Part shown: positions 8,708-17,456 of the stretch, piece after piece
Layout of the letters: every line of letters begins with the position of its first letter
How positions within the stretch are numbered: position 1 is the first letter of the stretch
Source: Leucobacter viscericola
Lineage (GTDB): Bacteria; Actinomycetota; Actinomycetes; Actinomycetales; Microbacteriaceae
Length of the DNA stretch: 64,000 nt
NCBI RefSeq assembly: GCF_011299575.1
Contig: NZ_CP049863.1
Coordinates: forward strand, 558,001 to 622,000
Direction of reading: 5' to 3'
Made by a program: the position numbers and the translations under genes
The notes under the pieces: model-generated
What the model saw: the letters and a program-made list of their open reading frames with translations, nothing else
Told to the model about the DNA's origin: nothing
Databases searched by the model: none

Positions 8708-9604
8708 TTACTTCGCGGCTGCTTCTTCGGCGGGTGCCTCGGTTGCAGCGGGTGCCTCTTCAGCAGCTGCCTCTGCAGCAACTTCCTCGACAACCTCAGC
8801 TGCTGCCTCTACTGCTTCTGCAGCTTCCTCAGCGGGCTTTGCGTCTGCGTTCAGCAGTTCAACTTCCCATTCAGCAAGCGGCTCAGCGGGGGTCTCTGCA
8901 CCCTCGGCAGGCTTCTGGTGGCGCTCCATGAGGCCCTCAGCAGCGGCATCCGCAATCACGCGGGTGAGCAGTGCAACCGAACGAATGGCGTCATCGTTAC
9001 CCGGGATCGGGTAGGTGACCTCGTCGGGATCGCAGTTGGTGTCAAGGATCGCGATAACCGGGATACCAAGCTTCTTCGCCTCGTCAATTGCGAGGTGCTC
9101 CTTCTTGGTGTCAACGATCCAGATCGCTGACGGAGTCTTGGTCATGTGGCGGATACCACCGAGTGACTTCTGCAGCTTGTCGAGCTCGCGCTTCTTGAGG
9201 AGGAGCTCCTTCTTGGTGAAGCCGCTCGTGGTGCCCTCGTAGTCGAGCTGCTCGAGCTCCTTCATGCGCTCAAGGCGGCCCGTAACAGTCTGGAAGTTGG
9301 TCAGCAGACCACCCAGCCAGCGCTGGTTCACGTAGGGCTGGTTGACGCGAGTAGCCTGCTCAGCAATTGCTTCCTGAGCCTGCTTCTTGGTGCCAACAAA
9401 AAGAATGTTGCCGCCGCGTGCGACGGTGTTCTTCACGAACTCGTAGGCGTCATCGATGTACCCGAGCGACTGCTGCAGGTCGATGATGTAGATACCCGAG
9501 CGCTCGGTGAAGATAAAACGCTTCATCTTCGGGTTCCAACGGCGAGTCTGGTGTCCGAAGTGGACGCCGCTGTCAAGCAGCTGGCGCATGGTTACAACAG
9601 CCAT
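8708..9604 (-). CDS. rpsB: 30S ribosomal protein S2
   Basis: A 298-residue S2 protein with the typical core ([50 protein letters not shown]). A long C-terminal extension of about 60 residues, rich in Ala and Glu, is common in actinobacterial S2. The start at 9602-9604 is chosen because AGGAGA lies five bases upstream. It heads the rpsB-tsf operon. Confidence 0.96.
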   Translation of the reverse strand: MAVVTMRQLLDSGVHFGHQTRRWNPKMKRFIFTERSGIYIIDLQQSLGYIDDAYEFVKNTVARGGNILFVGTKKQAQEAIAEQATRVNQPYVNQRWLGGLLTNFQTVTGRLERMKELEQLDYEGTTSGFTKKELLLKKRELDKLQKSLGGIRHMTKTPSAIWIVDTKKEHLAIDEAKKLGIPVIAILDTNCDPDEVTYPIPGNDDAIRSVALLTRVIADAAAEGLMERHQKPAEGAETPAEPLAEWEVELLNADAKPAEEAAEAVEAAAEVVEEVAAEAAAEEAPAATEAPAEEAAAK

Positions 9605-9790
9605 TGCTGTCTCCTGTTTCTGCACGCTCAATGAGCATGCGTTTTCGGTTGCATATCGACTGCGGTTGCAGTCAGATCCTGGTGCCCGCGGGATCAGCCG
9701 CCCCGTTCTTTCGAACAGAGACCGGTGGCATCACTCCGATGGGTGGGCACGCGAAGTCACCTCTTTCAAGGCGCAGCGATAAGTGTATCA
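9605..9790 (-). promoter_or_regulatory. rpsB leader and probable promoter
   Basis: The gap from 9605 to 9921 has no gene. On the minus strand an extended -10 (TGA-TACACT, -10 at 9782-9787) would start a leader of about 170 bases before rpsB. I see no good -35. A perfect small hairpin (GACTGC-AACC-GCAGTC, 9658-9673) lies 54 bases before the start. S2 autoregulation through its leader is known in other bacteria, but I cannot identify the structure here. The rest of the gap towards the M23 peptidase gene holds nothing I recognise. Confidence 0.35.
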
Positions 9791-9921
9791 CCGCTTGGGG
9801 TGCGCGCGGGACTTGTTTACAGGTTCGCTCACACCCTCGCCTTATCGCTCCCACCTCCACTACTTATCCACATTTGCCCCTCTGCTCCGCACCATTTCTC
9901 TCGCCGTGACAGCGTTGCTCT

Positions 9922-10470
9922 ATGAACTCCCCCGCCCAGCAATCCCGCACTCACCGTTCTCGCCGCGCTCTCGCTGCCGTTCTGTTGGGCATCAGTCTCA
10001 CGCTTCTTGGCGCAACCGCGAGTGCTTCGTCTGCACCACTGGAGGCATCCCCACCTTCTCCCTCACCAACCGCGCTGTGGATCCCTCCAGTCGGCCATTC
10101 GCTCACTGTCTCGGGGCCGTATCTGGGACCGCCAACCCCCTACGCTTCCGGGCACCGCGGTATTGACCTTCCAGCAGGCCCCGGTCTCGCTGTTCGGGCT
10201 CCCACGTCAGGAACAGTCACTTTTGTCGGCACGGTTGTTGACCGCGGAGTGTTGTCAGTGCGAGTTGATGAGCGCACAGTGCTGTCGCTCGAACCGATAA
10301 CAAGCGAGCTCCGAGCGGGTGATGCTGTGTCAACTGGGCAGTTTCTTGGCACCGTATCGAGTGGTGGTCATTGCTACGAGGAGTGCCTCCACGTTGGGGT
10401 TCGTGTCGAAGAGGACTACGTGAACCCGCTGCGTTACTTTCGAGGGCGCCCGAAGTTACGGCCCTGGTGA
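9922..10470 (+). CDS. secreted M23-family peptidase (LytM-like)
   Basis: A 182-residue exported protein. A basic N-terminus and hydrophobic segment (about 17-36, ending in TASASS) form a signal peptide, followed by a short Pro/Ser linker. The M23 fold runs from about 60 to the end, with the metal ligands in GHRGIDLP (H and D) and a second His in CLHVGV. Two cysteines flank that site (HCYEECLH). Such proteins cut peptidoglycan cross-bridges, though many are regulatory; the HxH motif is reduced here to LHVG, so activity is uncertain. No Shine-Dalgarno site is visible. It is convergent with xerC. Confidence 0.82.
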   Translation: MNSPAQQSRTHRSRRALAAVLLGISLTLLGATASASSAPLEASPPSPSPTALWIPPVGHSLTVSGPYLGPPTPYASGHRGIDLPAGPGLAVRAPTSGTVTFVGTVVDRGVLSVRVDERTVLSLEPITSELRAGDAVSTGQFLGTVSSGGHCYEECLHVGVRVEEDYVNPLRYFRGRPKLRPW

Positions 10471-10505
10471 CTCAACAGCGACACGACCGCCATGCGTGTC
10501 AGGTG

Positions 10506-10531
10506 CGTCAGGCGCGTGGGTGCGCCTGACG
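10506..10531 (-). terminator. hairpin across the xerC stop codon
   Basis: A perfect 10-bp stem (CGTCAGGCGC / GCGCCTGACG) with a 6-base loop covers the last xerC codons and its TGA (10508-10510). It sits between two convergent genes and may end both transcripts, although no U-tract follows on either side. Confidence 0.45.
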
Positions 10532-11419
10532 ATAGCTTTCCGCAAGACGCTCGGTCGACACGTGGGTGTAGACCTGCGTGCTAGCGAGACTGGAGTGGCC
10601 AAGAACTTCTTGTACGACGCGCAGATCCGCACCTCCATTCAGAAGGTGGGTTGCGGTTGTGTGGCGTAGCGTGTGGGGTCCCCGTGGCCCGCCTCCCGGC
10701 TCCTGTTCGAGTTCGTGAGCAACGAGCCTGTAGACCGCGTTACTGCTGAGCTCTCCCCCTCGTTTCCCCAGGAACAGTGTCGAGGGTGGGCTGGCGTTCC
10801 GTTGAGCGAGCAGTGGGCGCCCCTCTTCAAGGTAACGCTCCACCGCTTTGGCAGCGGGCCCACCGACGGGCACCACACGCTCCTTGTTTCCTTTTCCGAG
10901 TACACGAACCAGTCGCTCTCGACGGTCAAACCCCGTAACTGGCAGCCCGCACAACTCCGACACCCGCAGCGCAGAGGAATAGAGCAGCTCCAATACGGCG
11001 TGATCTCGCAGGCACTCAGGATCGCCTTCCGCCGCACGCCCCGCAGCACGCTCCAAGATACGAGTGATCTGAGAATCGCTCAGCACCCGCGGTAGCGTAC
11101 GGGGAGCTCGAGGAGCCCGCAGCCGCGATGCGGGGTTTCCAGGTACGAGTCGCTTACGTTCGAGCCACACTCCGAACGATTTCAGCGTTGCAACGTTACG
11201 CGCAATCGTTGTGGGGGCAAGCTGCTTTTGCTGCCGCGCCCACAGCCAACCGCGCATGAGTTCGATGTCGCAGCCGTCAACGTCTTTGACACCCTGGTTT
11301 TCTGCATAGTCTTTGAAGTTGTGCAGGTCTCGGTGATAGGCACGCACGGTGTGCTCGGAGTACCCATACTCCGTTTGAACAGCCGCAAGAAACTGCTCAA
11401 TCGCTTCACTTAGGCCCAT
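10508..11419 (-). CDS. xerC: tyrosine recombinase XerC
   Basis: A 303-residue recombinase. The N-terminal SAM-like core-binding domain covers about residues 1-95 (AVQTEYGYSEHTVRAYHRDL). The catalytic domain shows all the expected residues: Arg in SSALRVSEL, Lys in LGKGNKER, H-x-x-R in HTLRHTTAT, His in LGHSSLASTQ and the nucleophile Tyr in TQVYTHV. With XerD it resolves chromosome dimers at dif. The ATG at 11417-11419 is chosen because upstream codons would run into dprA; it begins four bases after the dprA stop. Confidence 0.92.
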   Translation of the reverse strand: MGLSEAIEQFLAAVQTEYGYSEHTVRAYHRDLHNFKDYAENQGVKDVDGCDIELMRGWLWARQQKQLAPTTIARNVATLKSFGVWLERKRLVPGNPASRLRAPRAPRTLPRVLSDSQITRILERAAGRAAEGDPECLRDHAVLELLYSSALRVSELCGLPVTGFDRRERLVRVLGKGNKERVVPVGGPAAKAVERYLEEGRPLLAQRNASPPSTLFLGKRGGELSSNAVYRLVAHELEQEPGGGPRGPHTLRHTTATHLLNGGADLRVVQEVLGHSSLASTQVYTHVSTERLAESYRQAHPRA

Positions 11420-11423
11420 GCCC

Positions 11424-12737
11424 TCATTCTCCACGCTTCTGCGACCATTGCACATCACCTCCATTCGGTGTTTCGCGACGCACAACGCATCCCAGAAGTT
11501 CCAGTTCGGCGAGCGCGGCACTCACTTCCTCTACGTCCGCGCCGGCAGTTCGAGCTGTCACAGCCACGGTCTGCCAGCCTCGCAGAGGCAGCGCGTCGAT
11601 CACTCGTCGATGCATTGCAGACTCCCTAGGCTGGTCTACGCCATTTGCGCTCAGGCCACCCGCCTCAGAGGCGTTGAGGACCTCAAGATCACTTAGCCCT
11701 AGCAATTCACGGAGGTCAGCGCCGTTGGAGATAAGCGTCGCCCCATACTCGCGGATCAGCCGATGACATCCGAGCGAGGCCGGGCTGGTGACTGGCCCGG
11801 GGACCACACCGAGGGGGCGACCGATCTCTGCGCTATGCCCCGCGGTGTTGAGCGAGCCAGAGCGGAGGCCCGCCTCGGTGATCAGCGTCGCCTGGGATAG
11901 CGCGGCAATAATGCGATTTCGCTGCAGGAACCTCCATCGGGTCGGTGCCGTGCCGGGCACGACCTCCGAGCAAACAACTCCCGTCGACGCAATTTTTTCG
12001 AGTAACGCCCCGTGAGCGCTTGGATAGGGGCGGTCAACCCCACCCGCCAGCACAGCGATCGTTGGGGCTTCGGCGGCGAGCGCGGCGCGGTGAGCCACCG
12101 CGTCGATTCCGTAGGCTGCTCCCGAGGTAATTGTGATTCCCGCAGCGCAGGCGCTGCTCACAAGGTCGGCAGTGACGTATGTTCCATAGCTTGTGCAGGC
12201 GCGTGCCCCAACCACGGCAAGCGAGGCTTGACTCAGGAGTGAGGGCTCACCACGGGCCCAGAGCATCACCGGAGCGTGCGGCCCAAGGTCGTTCAACCGC
12301 ATAGGCCAAGCTGCTGACTCGGGCAAAACGGCGTGTGCTTTCGCCGCCGCCGCGAGTGAGATATCAGCTAGAACTGCCACACGGTCGAGACGGGGCAGCC
12401 ATCGTTTCATACCGGCAGACACCTGCCGAAGGGATAGAGGCAGATTATTGTCTGCGCACCCTAGGGCAGTTTTCATCGCGGCTCCTATACTCCTGGCGTT
12501 TACTTCAGATGCGACCAGATCGAGCGCGGGTCCGGCACCCAAAATGTCGATAAGGGTAGCCGCGACGGCGTCTCCAGGCTCTACCAGGTGAGACCACACC
12601 ACCCTCGCAAGCATCACATCCGCCGCTTCCTGTGACAGTTCGCCCTCACCCACGCCGCTCACACCGCCTATGTGGAGCGACGCCAACCCTTTGCACAGTT
12701 CACGGTCTGCACGAACATGGACCAGGGACTTGCTCAT
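11424..12737 (-). CDS. dprA: DNA-processing protein DprA
   Basis: A 437-residue protein. The extended Rossmann domain carries VVGARACTSYGTYV, SGAAYGIDAVAHRAAL, VLAGGVDRPYPSAH and the RNRIIAALSQATLITEAG segment. A winged-helix-like domain covers roughly the last 70 residues. DprA loads RecA on incoming single-stranded DNA. The ATG overlaps the comM stop (ATGA), with a GGAGGGG site upstream. In actinobacteria, dprA and comM often persist without known competence, so active transformation is not implied. Confidence 0.93.
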   Translation of the reverse strand: MSKSLVHVRADRELCKGLASLHIGGVSGVGEGELSQEAADVMLARVVWSHLVEPGDAVAATLIDILGAGPALDLVASEVNARSIGAAMKTALGCADNNLPLSLRQVSAGMKRWLPRLDRVAVLADISLAAAAKAHAVLPESAAWPMRLNDLGPHAPVMLWARGEPSLLSQASLAVVGARACTSYGTYVTADLVSSACAAGITITSGAAYGIDAVAHRAALAAEAPTIAVLAGGVDRPYPSAHGALLEKIASTGVVCSEVVPGTAPTRWRFLQRNRIIAALSQATLITEAGLRSGSLNTAGHSAEIGRPLGVVPGPVTSPASLGCHRLIREYGATLISNGADLRELLGLSDLEVLNASEAGGLSANGVDQPRESAMHRRVIDALPLRGWQTVAVTARTAGADVEEVSAALAELELLGCVVRRETPNGGDVQWSQKRGE

Positions 12738-14314
12738 AGCAAATCCCCTCCTCGCAGCACGAGCGCCCTGGATATCTCGTTTCGGCTGGGGCGGTCGAGC
12801 CCGGCGAGGTCTGCGATTGTCCACGCCACACGCAACACTCTGTCGTACCCCCGAAGGGTGATGGATCCCCGTCCGAGCGCCTGATCCAGCACCACCGTAT
12901 CTTTGCGAGGCAGTCTCAGCTGGGTCGTGCGTAGCCAAGGCCCCTTCACCTCTCCGTTAGTCGTCCAGGGTGTGTCCTCTAGCCGAACTGCGGCGGCAGC
13001 TCTGGCCTGCGTCACTCGCTCACGCAGTTCGCCACTCGTGGGAGCAGGAGCTTCAATATCGTTCAGCATCACGCTTGGGACTCGGCGAACAGCAAGTCGC
13101 AGGTCGATGCGGTCTCCCAGCGGCCCCGAAATACGCTGCAAATATCGAATCCGAACATTGGGGGTACAGCTGCACTGCGCCACCGTGTCTGGCGACCCGG
13201 CGTATCCGCACGGACAGGGGTTTGCGGCGAGCACCAATTGCACACGGGCTGGGAGCGAAGTGCGTATTCGAGAGCGGTGAATCTCAATGTGCCCGGATTC
13301 AAGCGGTTGCCGGAGCGCGTCAAGAACCGAGCGAGGAAATTCCGGGGCCTCGTCTAGAAACAGCACTCCGTGGCACGCGCGAGTGATCGCACCGGGACGC
13401 ACCTCACTGTTGGAGCCACCACCAATCAATGCCATCTTTGAAGCGGTGTGGTGCGGACTCTCAAACGGTGGTCGCTGAACCAGGCCGGTGAGCGGCGCTC
13501 CTCCGATCGATGCGATACTGCTTGCCGCGATCGCCTCGTCGGGGGTGAGATCGGGCAGGATTGTGGGCAATCGTGTTGCCAGCATTGTTTTACCGGCGCC
13601 CGGCGGACCAAGCAACGATATGTGGTGTCTTCCAGCAGCCGCAATAGTGAGCGCTTCAATCGCATCCGGCTGCCCAACAATATCGGCTATGTCTCCTGCC
13701 GCGGAGAGCGTGTCGTCCGATGCAGAGGCGGAACTGCTGTGCGCACCTGCCTCCGTATCCTCACCCGCATAAGGGAGCACACGCCATCCTTCTGGCTCGC
13801 CGCGGTGCCACGCAACCGCCCCCGCAAGGTCTCGAACAGCAATGACCTCAATATCAGGCACAAGGGCAGCTTCTGCCCCACCGCGCTCGGGCACCATAAC
13901 CCGCCGAAACCCCAGTTCTCGTGCCGCTACCGTTGCGGTGAGAAGCCCTGCGGGTCGCCGCAACTCACCGTCGAGGCTCAACTCACCCAGATGGGCAATG
14001 GAGGATAACTGCTCACGTGGCAGGCGCTGTGATGCGGCGAGCGCAGACAGTGCGATAGCCAGGTCAAACCCGGACCCCTGCTTTGGTAGCGCTGCCGGGC
14101 TCAAATTCACGGTGATGAACCGGTCAGCGAGAGGCATCCCCGCCTGCGTCGTGGCCGTACGTACACGCAGCTTCGCCTCGGCAAGCGCGGTGTCGGGCAA
14201 ACCAATGATTGCCATGCCTGGTAATTGTTGCGAGACGGCCGCTTCAACAGTAACGACCGTTCCTTCAACACCCGTCAGCGCAATCGACGCCGCCCTGCAT
14301 ACCTCGCCCCTCAC
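12734..14314 (-). CDS. comM: YifB/ComM-family Mg-chelatase-like AAA ATPase
   Basis: A 526-residue protein. The N-terminal Lon-protease-like fold covers about 1-170 (GLPDTALAEAKLRVR, ITVNLSPAALPKQGSGFDLAIAL). The Mg-chelatase AAA+ domain follows, with Walker A GPPGAGKT, Walker B LFLDEAPEF, and a zinc-like CPCGYAG...C region. A C-terminal domain ends the protein. ComM is a branch-migration helicase that promotes integration of foreign DNA in some bacteria. It starts with GTG overlapping the yraN stop (GTGA). A non-conserved Ser/Ala segment lies between the two main domains. Confidence 0.92.
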   Translation of the reverse strand: MRGEVCRAASIALTGVEGTVVTVEAAVSQQLPGMAIIGLPDTALAEAKLRVRTATTQAGMPLADRFITVNLSPAALPKQGSGFDLAIALSALAASQRLPREQLSSIAHLGELSLDGELRRPAGLLTATVAARELGFRRVMVPERGGAEAALVPDIEVIAVRDLAGAVAWHRGEPEGWRVLPYAGEDTEAGAHSSSASASDDTLSAAGDIADIVGQPDAIEALTIAAAGRHHISLLGPPGAGKTMLATRLPTILPDLTPDEAIAASSIASIGGAPLTGLVQRPPFESPHHTASKMALIGGGSNSEVRPGAITRACHGVLFLDEAPEFPRSVLDALRQPLESGHIEIHRSRIRTSLPARVQLVLAANPCPCGYAGSPDTVAQCSCTPNVRIRYLQRISGPLGDRIDLRLAVRRVPSVMLNDIEAPAPTSGELRERVTQARAAAAVRLEDTPWTTNGEVKGPWLRTTQLRLPRKDTVVLDQALGRGSITLRGYDRVLRVAWTIADLAGLDRPSRNEISRALVLRGGDLL

Positions 14315-14697
14315 GAGATCCCCCGCAGGTGATCAATTCGAGGCCGCTCGTCTCCACGAAGCGTTATACCGACGGCATCAACCCGCAGCTCCGCACCACG
14401 CATCCCAGCAGCCCGCACCCAATCGAGCAGAAGCCGCCTGAGTCGCGTCATTTTTTGCACGGTAATCGCTTCTAACGGGTTGCCATACCCCGTGCCGCTA
14501 CGAGTTTTTACTTCAACCGCAACGAGTGTGCCGCCATCCCGGGCGATGATGTCTAACTCTCCACTGCTGTTGCGCCAGTTGCGCTCCAGGATGCGGAATC
14601 CCAGTCCTTCCAAGTACCCCGCAGCGATGGTCTCGCCTCTGGCGCCCAACTGCTGGTTGTGCGAAGTTCTGGGTGGGTGTGTTGCTGTGCGATTCAT
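14311..14697 (-). CDS. YraN family (UPF0102) putative nuclease
   Basis: A 128-residue protein with the Holliday-junction-resolvase-like core of UPF0102: LGARGETIAAGYLEGLG, GELDIIARDG (acidic pair) and VAVEVKTRSG (Glu-x-Lys), which together form a PD-(D/E)xK-type site. The biochemical role is not settled for the family. Its ATG has GGAGG five to six bases upstream. It is first in the tightly overlapped leftward set yraN-comM-dprA-xerC. Confidence 0.9.
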   Translation of the reverse strand: MNRTATHPPRTSHNQQLGARGETIAAGYLEGLGFRILERNWRNSSGELDIIARDGGTLVAVEVKTRSGTGYGNPLEAITVQKMTRLRRLLLDWVRAAGMRGAELRVDAVGITLRGDERPRIDHLRGIS

Positions 14698-14813
14698 GGT
14701 GCACCTCCTGCACCCATCGTCGGGTGAAAAGGTGACTCACGGGGCTCAGAACCCGGAATGTGGATAAGTAGTTAACGCAATCTCCGAATACGCGTTCTGT
14801 GAGCGAAGGGCGA

Positions 14814-15137
14814 CTACTCGTCGAGCGCGAGTTCTTGCGGCAGCGAGAACTCGCGTGCCGACAACTCTTCGACGTTCACGTCTTTAAACGTGAGCACACG
14901 AACCGATTTCACAAACCGATCAGCACGGTACACGTCCCACACCCAAACATCGGTCATGGAAAGCTCGAAATAGAAATCGCTACCCGCGTCTTGGCGCTGA
15001 AGCTCGACCTCATTGGCCAGGTAAAACCGGCGCTCCGTCTCAACGACATACCGAAACTGGCTGGCAATGTCGCGGTACTCGCGAAACAGCGTCAGCTCGG
15101 CTTCACGCTCGTAATCGTCTAGCTCTTCCTCGTTCAT
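14814..15137 (-). CDS. DUF2469 family protein
   Basis: A 107-residue acidic protein with the DUF2469 core (EYRDIASQFRYVVETERRFYLANEVEL), conserved in actinobacteria next to yraN. Function unknown; no membrane segment or catalytic motif is evident. I chose the ATG at 15135-15137, which fits the family N-terminus (MNEEELDDYEREAEL). TAGGAT ends seven bases before it, so this could be a leaderless message; an in-frame ATG three codons earlier overlaps that motif. Confidence 0.88.
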   Translation of the reverse strand: MNEEELDDYEREAELTLFREYRDIASQFRYVVETERRFYLANEVELQRQDAGSDFYFELSMTDVWVWDVYRADRFVKSVRVLTFKDVNVEELSAREFSLPQELALDE

Positions 15138-15178
15138 CCTGACCATCCTATCCCCGTCACCGGGTAATCGATCCGGGA

Positions 15179-15210
15179 TTGACTTATTCGAACATATGTT
15201 CGAATATTGC
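15179..15210 (+). promoter_or_regulatory. promoter of the imuA'-imuB-dnaE2 operon
   Basis: TTGACT (15179-15184) and a weak -10 GAATAT (15202-15207) lie 17 bases apart. The predicted start falls at about the ATG at 15214, suggesting a leaderless message. The LexA box fills the spacer. Confidence 0.5.
15186..15205. promoter_or_regulatory. LexA (SOS) box
   Basis: A perfect 20-bp palindrome, ATTCGAACATATGTTCGAAT, matches the Gram-positive LexA consensus (core CGAACRNNYGTTYG). It lies just upstream of imuA' and inside its predicted promoter, so LexA binding would block RNA polymerase. This is the only strong SOS box I saw in the window. Confidence 0.92.
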
Positions 15211-15213
15211 TTC

Positions 15214-15864
15214 ATGCATTCCTCATCGACCGTCCGCACGCTTCAGCAGCGCATCACCCAGATGCAGCCGCTGCGGCTCGATGACAGCACGCTTCCAACT
15301 GCTCCGGGACTACGCTCACTCTTCCCCGGTGGGGCTCTGCGAAAGGGCGCCAGCTACTCGGTCCAGGGCTCCGCACAGCTCGCGCTCTCCATGCTCGCAG
15401 CCTCATCAGCATCCGGGGCCTGGTGCGGAATCATCGGCTACCCGACCCTCGGGGCCGAAACAGCCGCGGCACTCGGAATCGCACTCGAACGCTGCATTTT
15501 GATCCCCGAACCCGGGGCCGATGCATTCGGGCTGTGCGGGGCGTTGAGCGAGATCCTCACCGTGTTGCTACTCGCCCCAACAAACTCCCCCAGACACGGC
15601 GATGTGGCACGCATCGCCGCAAGACTACGCGAGCACGGCGCCGCCCTGGTCGTCACACACGAGTGGCCAAACTCCGAGAGCACCTTCCGCGTGACCGCGT
15701 CTCGCTGGAGCGGTCTGGGTGACGGGTTCGGGGCGCTCGAAGATCGTGAGATCACAGTGCAGGCTCAGGATCGGCGCGGCCTCACCTCGCACACCGTGCG
15801 TTTTGCGCACGGCAGTCTCGTAGACCCCGGCCTCGCAAAACTCCACAGGCTGGTGCCACAATGA
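15214..15864 (+). CDS. imuA': ImuA'-like mutasome protein
   Basis: A 216-residue protein with a RecA-like layout (LFPGGALRKGASYSVQG in the position of a Walker A region, without the canonical GKT; GIIGYPTLGAETAAALGI). In mycobacteria ImuA' works with ImuB and DnaE2 in damage-induced mutagenesis, and interacts with RecA. The ATG at 15214 is chosen because an earlier ATG (15196) lies inside the LexA box. Its stop overlaps the imuB start by four bases (ATGA). Confidence 0.85.
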   Translation: MHSSSTVRTLQQRITQMQPLRLDDSTLPTAPGLRSLFPGGALRKGASYSVQGSAQLALSMLAASSASGAWCGIIGYPTLGAETAAALGIALERCILIPEPGADAFGLCGALSEILTVLLLAPTNSPRHGDVARIAARLREHGAALVVTHEWPNSESTFRVTASRWSGLGDGFGALEDREITVQAQDRRGLTSHTVRFAHGSLVDPGLAKLHRLVPQ

Positions 15865-17456
15865 CCGCCGCGGAGCGCACGCTCGTGTTCTGGGTGCCCG
15901 ATTGGCCGATTCAGGCGTTCTTGCGAGATCAGGACGATGCAGACAAGGTGAGCGATCCCGCAATCGCGCTCATTGCCCAGCACCGTGTGGCGGCGTGTTC
16001 GCCTGCTGCCCGCGCGGAGGGTGTGCGAACCGGTCTTCGAGAACGCGAGGCACAGTCCCGCTGCCCTCGCCTCGCGGTCCATCCACACGACCCAGAAGTT
16101 GACCGGCGTCGTTTTGCCCCCATAGCCACCGCACTCGAACGGCTCGTGCCAGGAATCGAGGTGCGTCGCCCCGGCCTGTGCGCAATGCGAGCACGCGGAC
16201 CAGCCCGCTACTACGGCAGCGAAGAGCAGGCAGCAGATGCGCTGCTCGCCCTGGCTGCAGACCTTGATTTACCCGATGCGCGCGTGGGAATTGCTGACGG
16301 GTTATTTGCGGCGGAACAGGCTGTCCGGGCTACCGCAGATTCCGCCCTGGTTACGTCACCGAGTGAAGGGGTGAGGATCGTGGCCTCGGGCAGCTCCGCA
16401 GCGTTTCTCAGTCCGCTCCCGGTCTCCCGAGCCGCAAGTGAAAGCTTCACCACATTACTCGTGGGGCTCGGTATTAGAACTCTGGGAGCACTGGCTGCCC
16501 TGCCAGAGGAGGCCGTGCAACAGCGTTTCGGCGCGGAAGGAGTTGCCGTACATCGCCGCGCTCGTGCGGCACACCCCACGAACAGCGACAAAACACAACC
16601 GCGCACTCCCGGCCGAGAGTTCAGCGTAGAGATCGAATTCGAGCCACCAATCGACACCGCTGAGCAGCTCGGTTTTGCGTGCGCGGCAATCGCTGAACGG
16701 TTCGTTGCAGGGTTCACAGCAGAGCGTTTAGTGTGCACCGCGCTTCGTGTTGAGCTCACTGACGACATCGGTGCGCGCCACGAGCGCGAGTGGCTGCATC
16801 CTCGCCATTTCACCGCGGCTGATACCGTCGGCCGCATCCGGTGGCAGGCCGCCGCCATAGCGCGAGCATCCGAGCGCACCGGAGCCGGCGTTACACGCGT
16901 GCGCGTCACACCAACACACACAGACCGCGCCGCCGCGCACGAGCCCGGTCTCTGGAGCAACGAGCCAGACGCGCGCGTGCACCATCACCTCAGCCGCGTT
17001 CAAAGCAGGCTCGGGCACACCGGGGTCGGCACCATAGAGCTCGCGGGCGGGCGGCTACTCGCTGAACGCCAGCGCTTTGTTCCCTGGAGCACAACACGGG
17101 CACAGCGACCGGGGTCTCGTGCCTCGGCCGCCGGCCCCTGGCCTGGTGCACTCACCGGCCCCACTCCCAGCCAGGTCTTCCCTGAACCACTCTCCGCAGA
17201 GCTTCTCGACGGTTCAGGACACCCCGTGCGCGTCAATGCCGAGGATCTCCTCGACAGCGCACCGCACAGGTTGCAAATCAGGCAGTATGCAATAAATGCG
17301 CCCGTGCTTCACTGGTCGACACCGTGGGTGATACGGGAACGGTGGTGGCAAAGCACCGCACCTCGGTTCAGGCTGCAAGTCCAACTTGCCGGAGACGATG
17401 CCTGGCTGCTGTTCCAAGAGGGCGAACACTGGTTCGCCGAGGGGCACTACGACTGA
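15861..17456 (+). CDS. imuB: ImuB, catalytically inactive Y-family polymerase homologue
   Basis: A 531-residue DNA-polymerase-Y-fold protein. The N-terminal strand reads LVFWVPDWPIQAFL instead of the D-x-D of active Y polymerases, and the usual S-x-D-E motif is absent (near RRPGLCAMRARGPARYYG). A helix-hairpin-helix-like segment (LLVGLGIRTLGALAALPEE) and a C-terminal little-finger-like region follow. By family, ImuB is an adaptor that links DnaE2 to the beta clamp. It overlaps imuA' by four bases and dnaE2 by one. Confidence 0.9.
   Translation: MTAAERTLVFWVPDWPIQAFLRDQDDADKVSDPAIALIAQHRVAACSPAARAEGVRTGLREREAQSRCPRLAVHPHDPEVDRRRFAPIATALERLVPGIEVRRPGLCAMRARGPARYYGSEEQAADALLALAADLDLPDARVGIADGLFAAEQAVRATADSALVTSPSEGVRIVASGSSAAFLSPLPVSRAASESFTTLLVGLGIRTLGALAALPEEAVQQRFGAEGVAVHRRARAAHPTNSDKTQPRTPGREFSVEIEFEPPIDTAEQLGFACAAIAERFVAGFTAERLVCTALRVELTDDIGARHEREWLHPRHFTAADTVGRIRWQAAAIARASERTGAGVTRVRVTPTHTDRAAAHEPGLWSNEPDARVHHHLSRVQSRLGHTGVGTIELAGGRLLAERQRFVPWSTTRAQRPGSRASAAGPWPGALTGPTPSQVFPEPLSAELLDGSGHPVRVNAEDLLDSAPHRLQIRQYAINAPVLHWSTPWVIRERWWQSTAPRFRLQVQLAGDDAWLLFQEGEHWFAEGHYD

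Noticed and set aside
14311..14697. Active competence system from comM and dprA
   Set aside because: These genes are widely kept in actinobacteria without comEA/comEC or pilus genes nearby; none are seen here.
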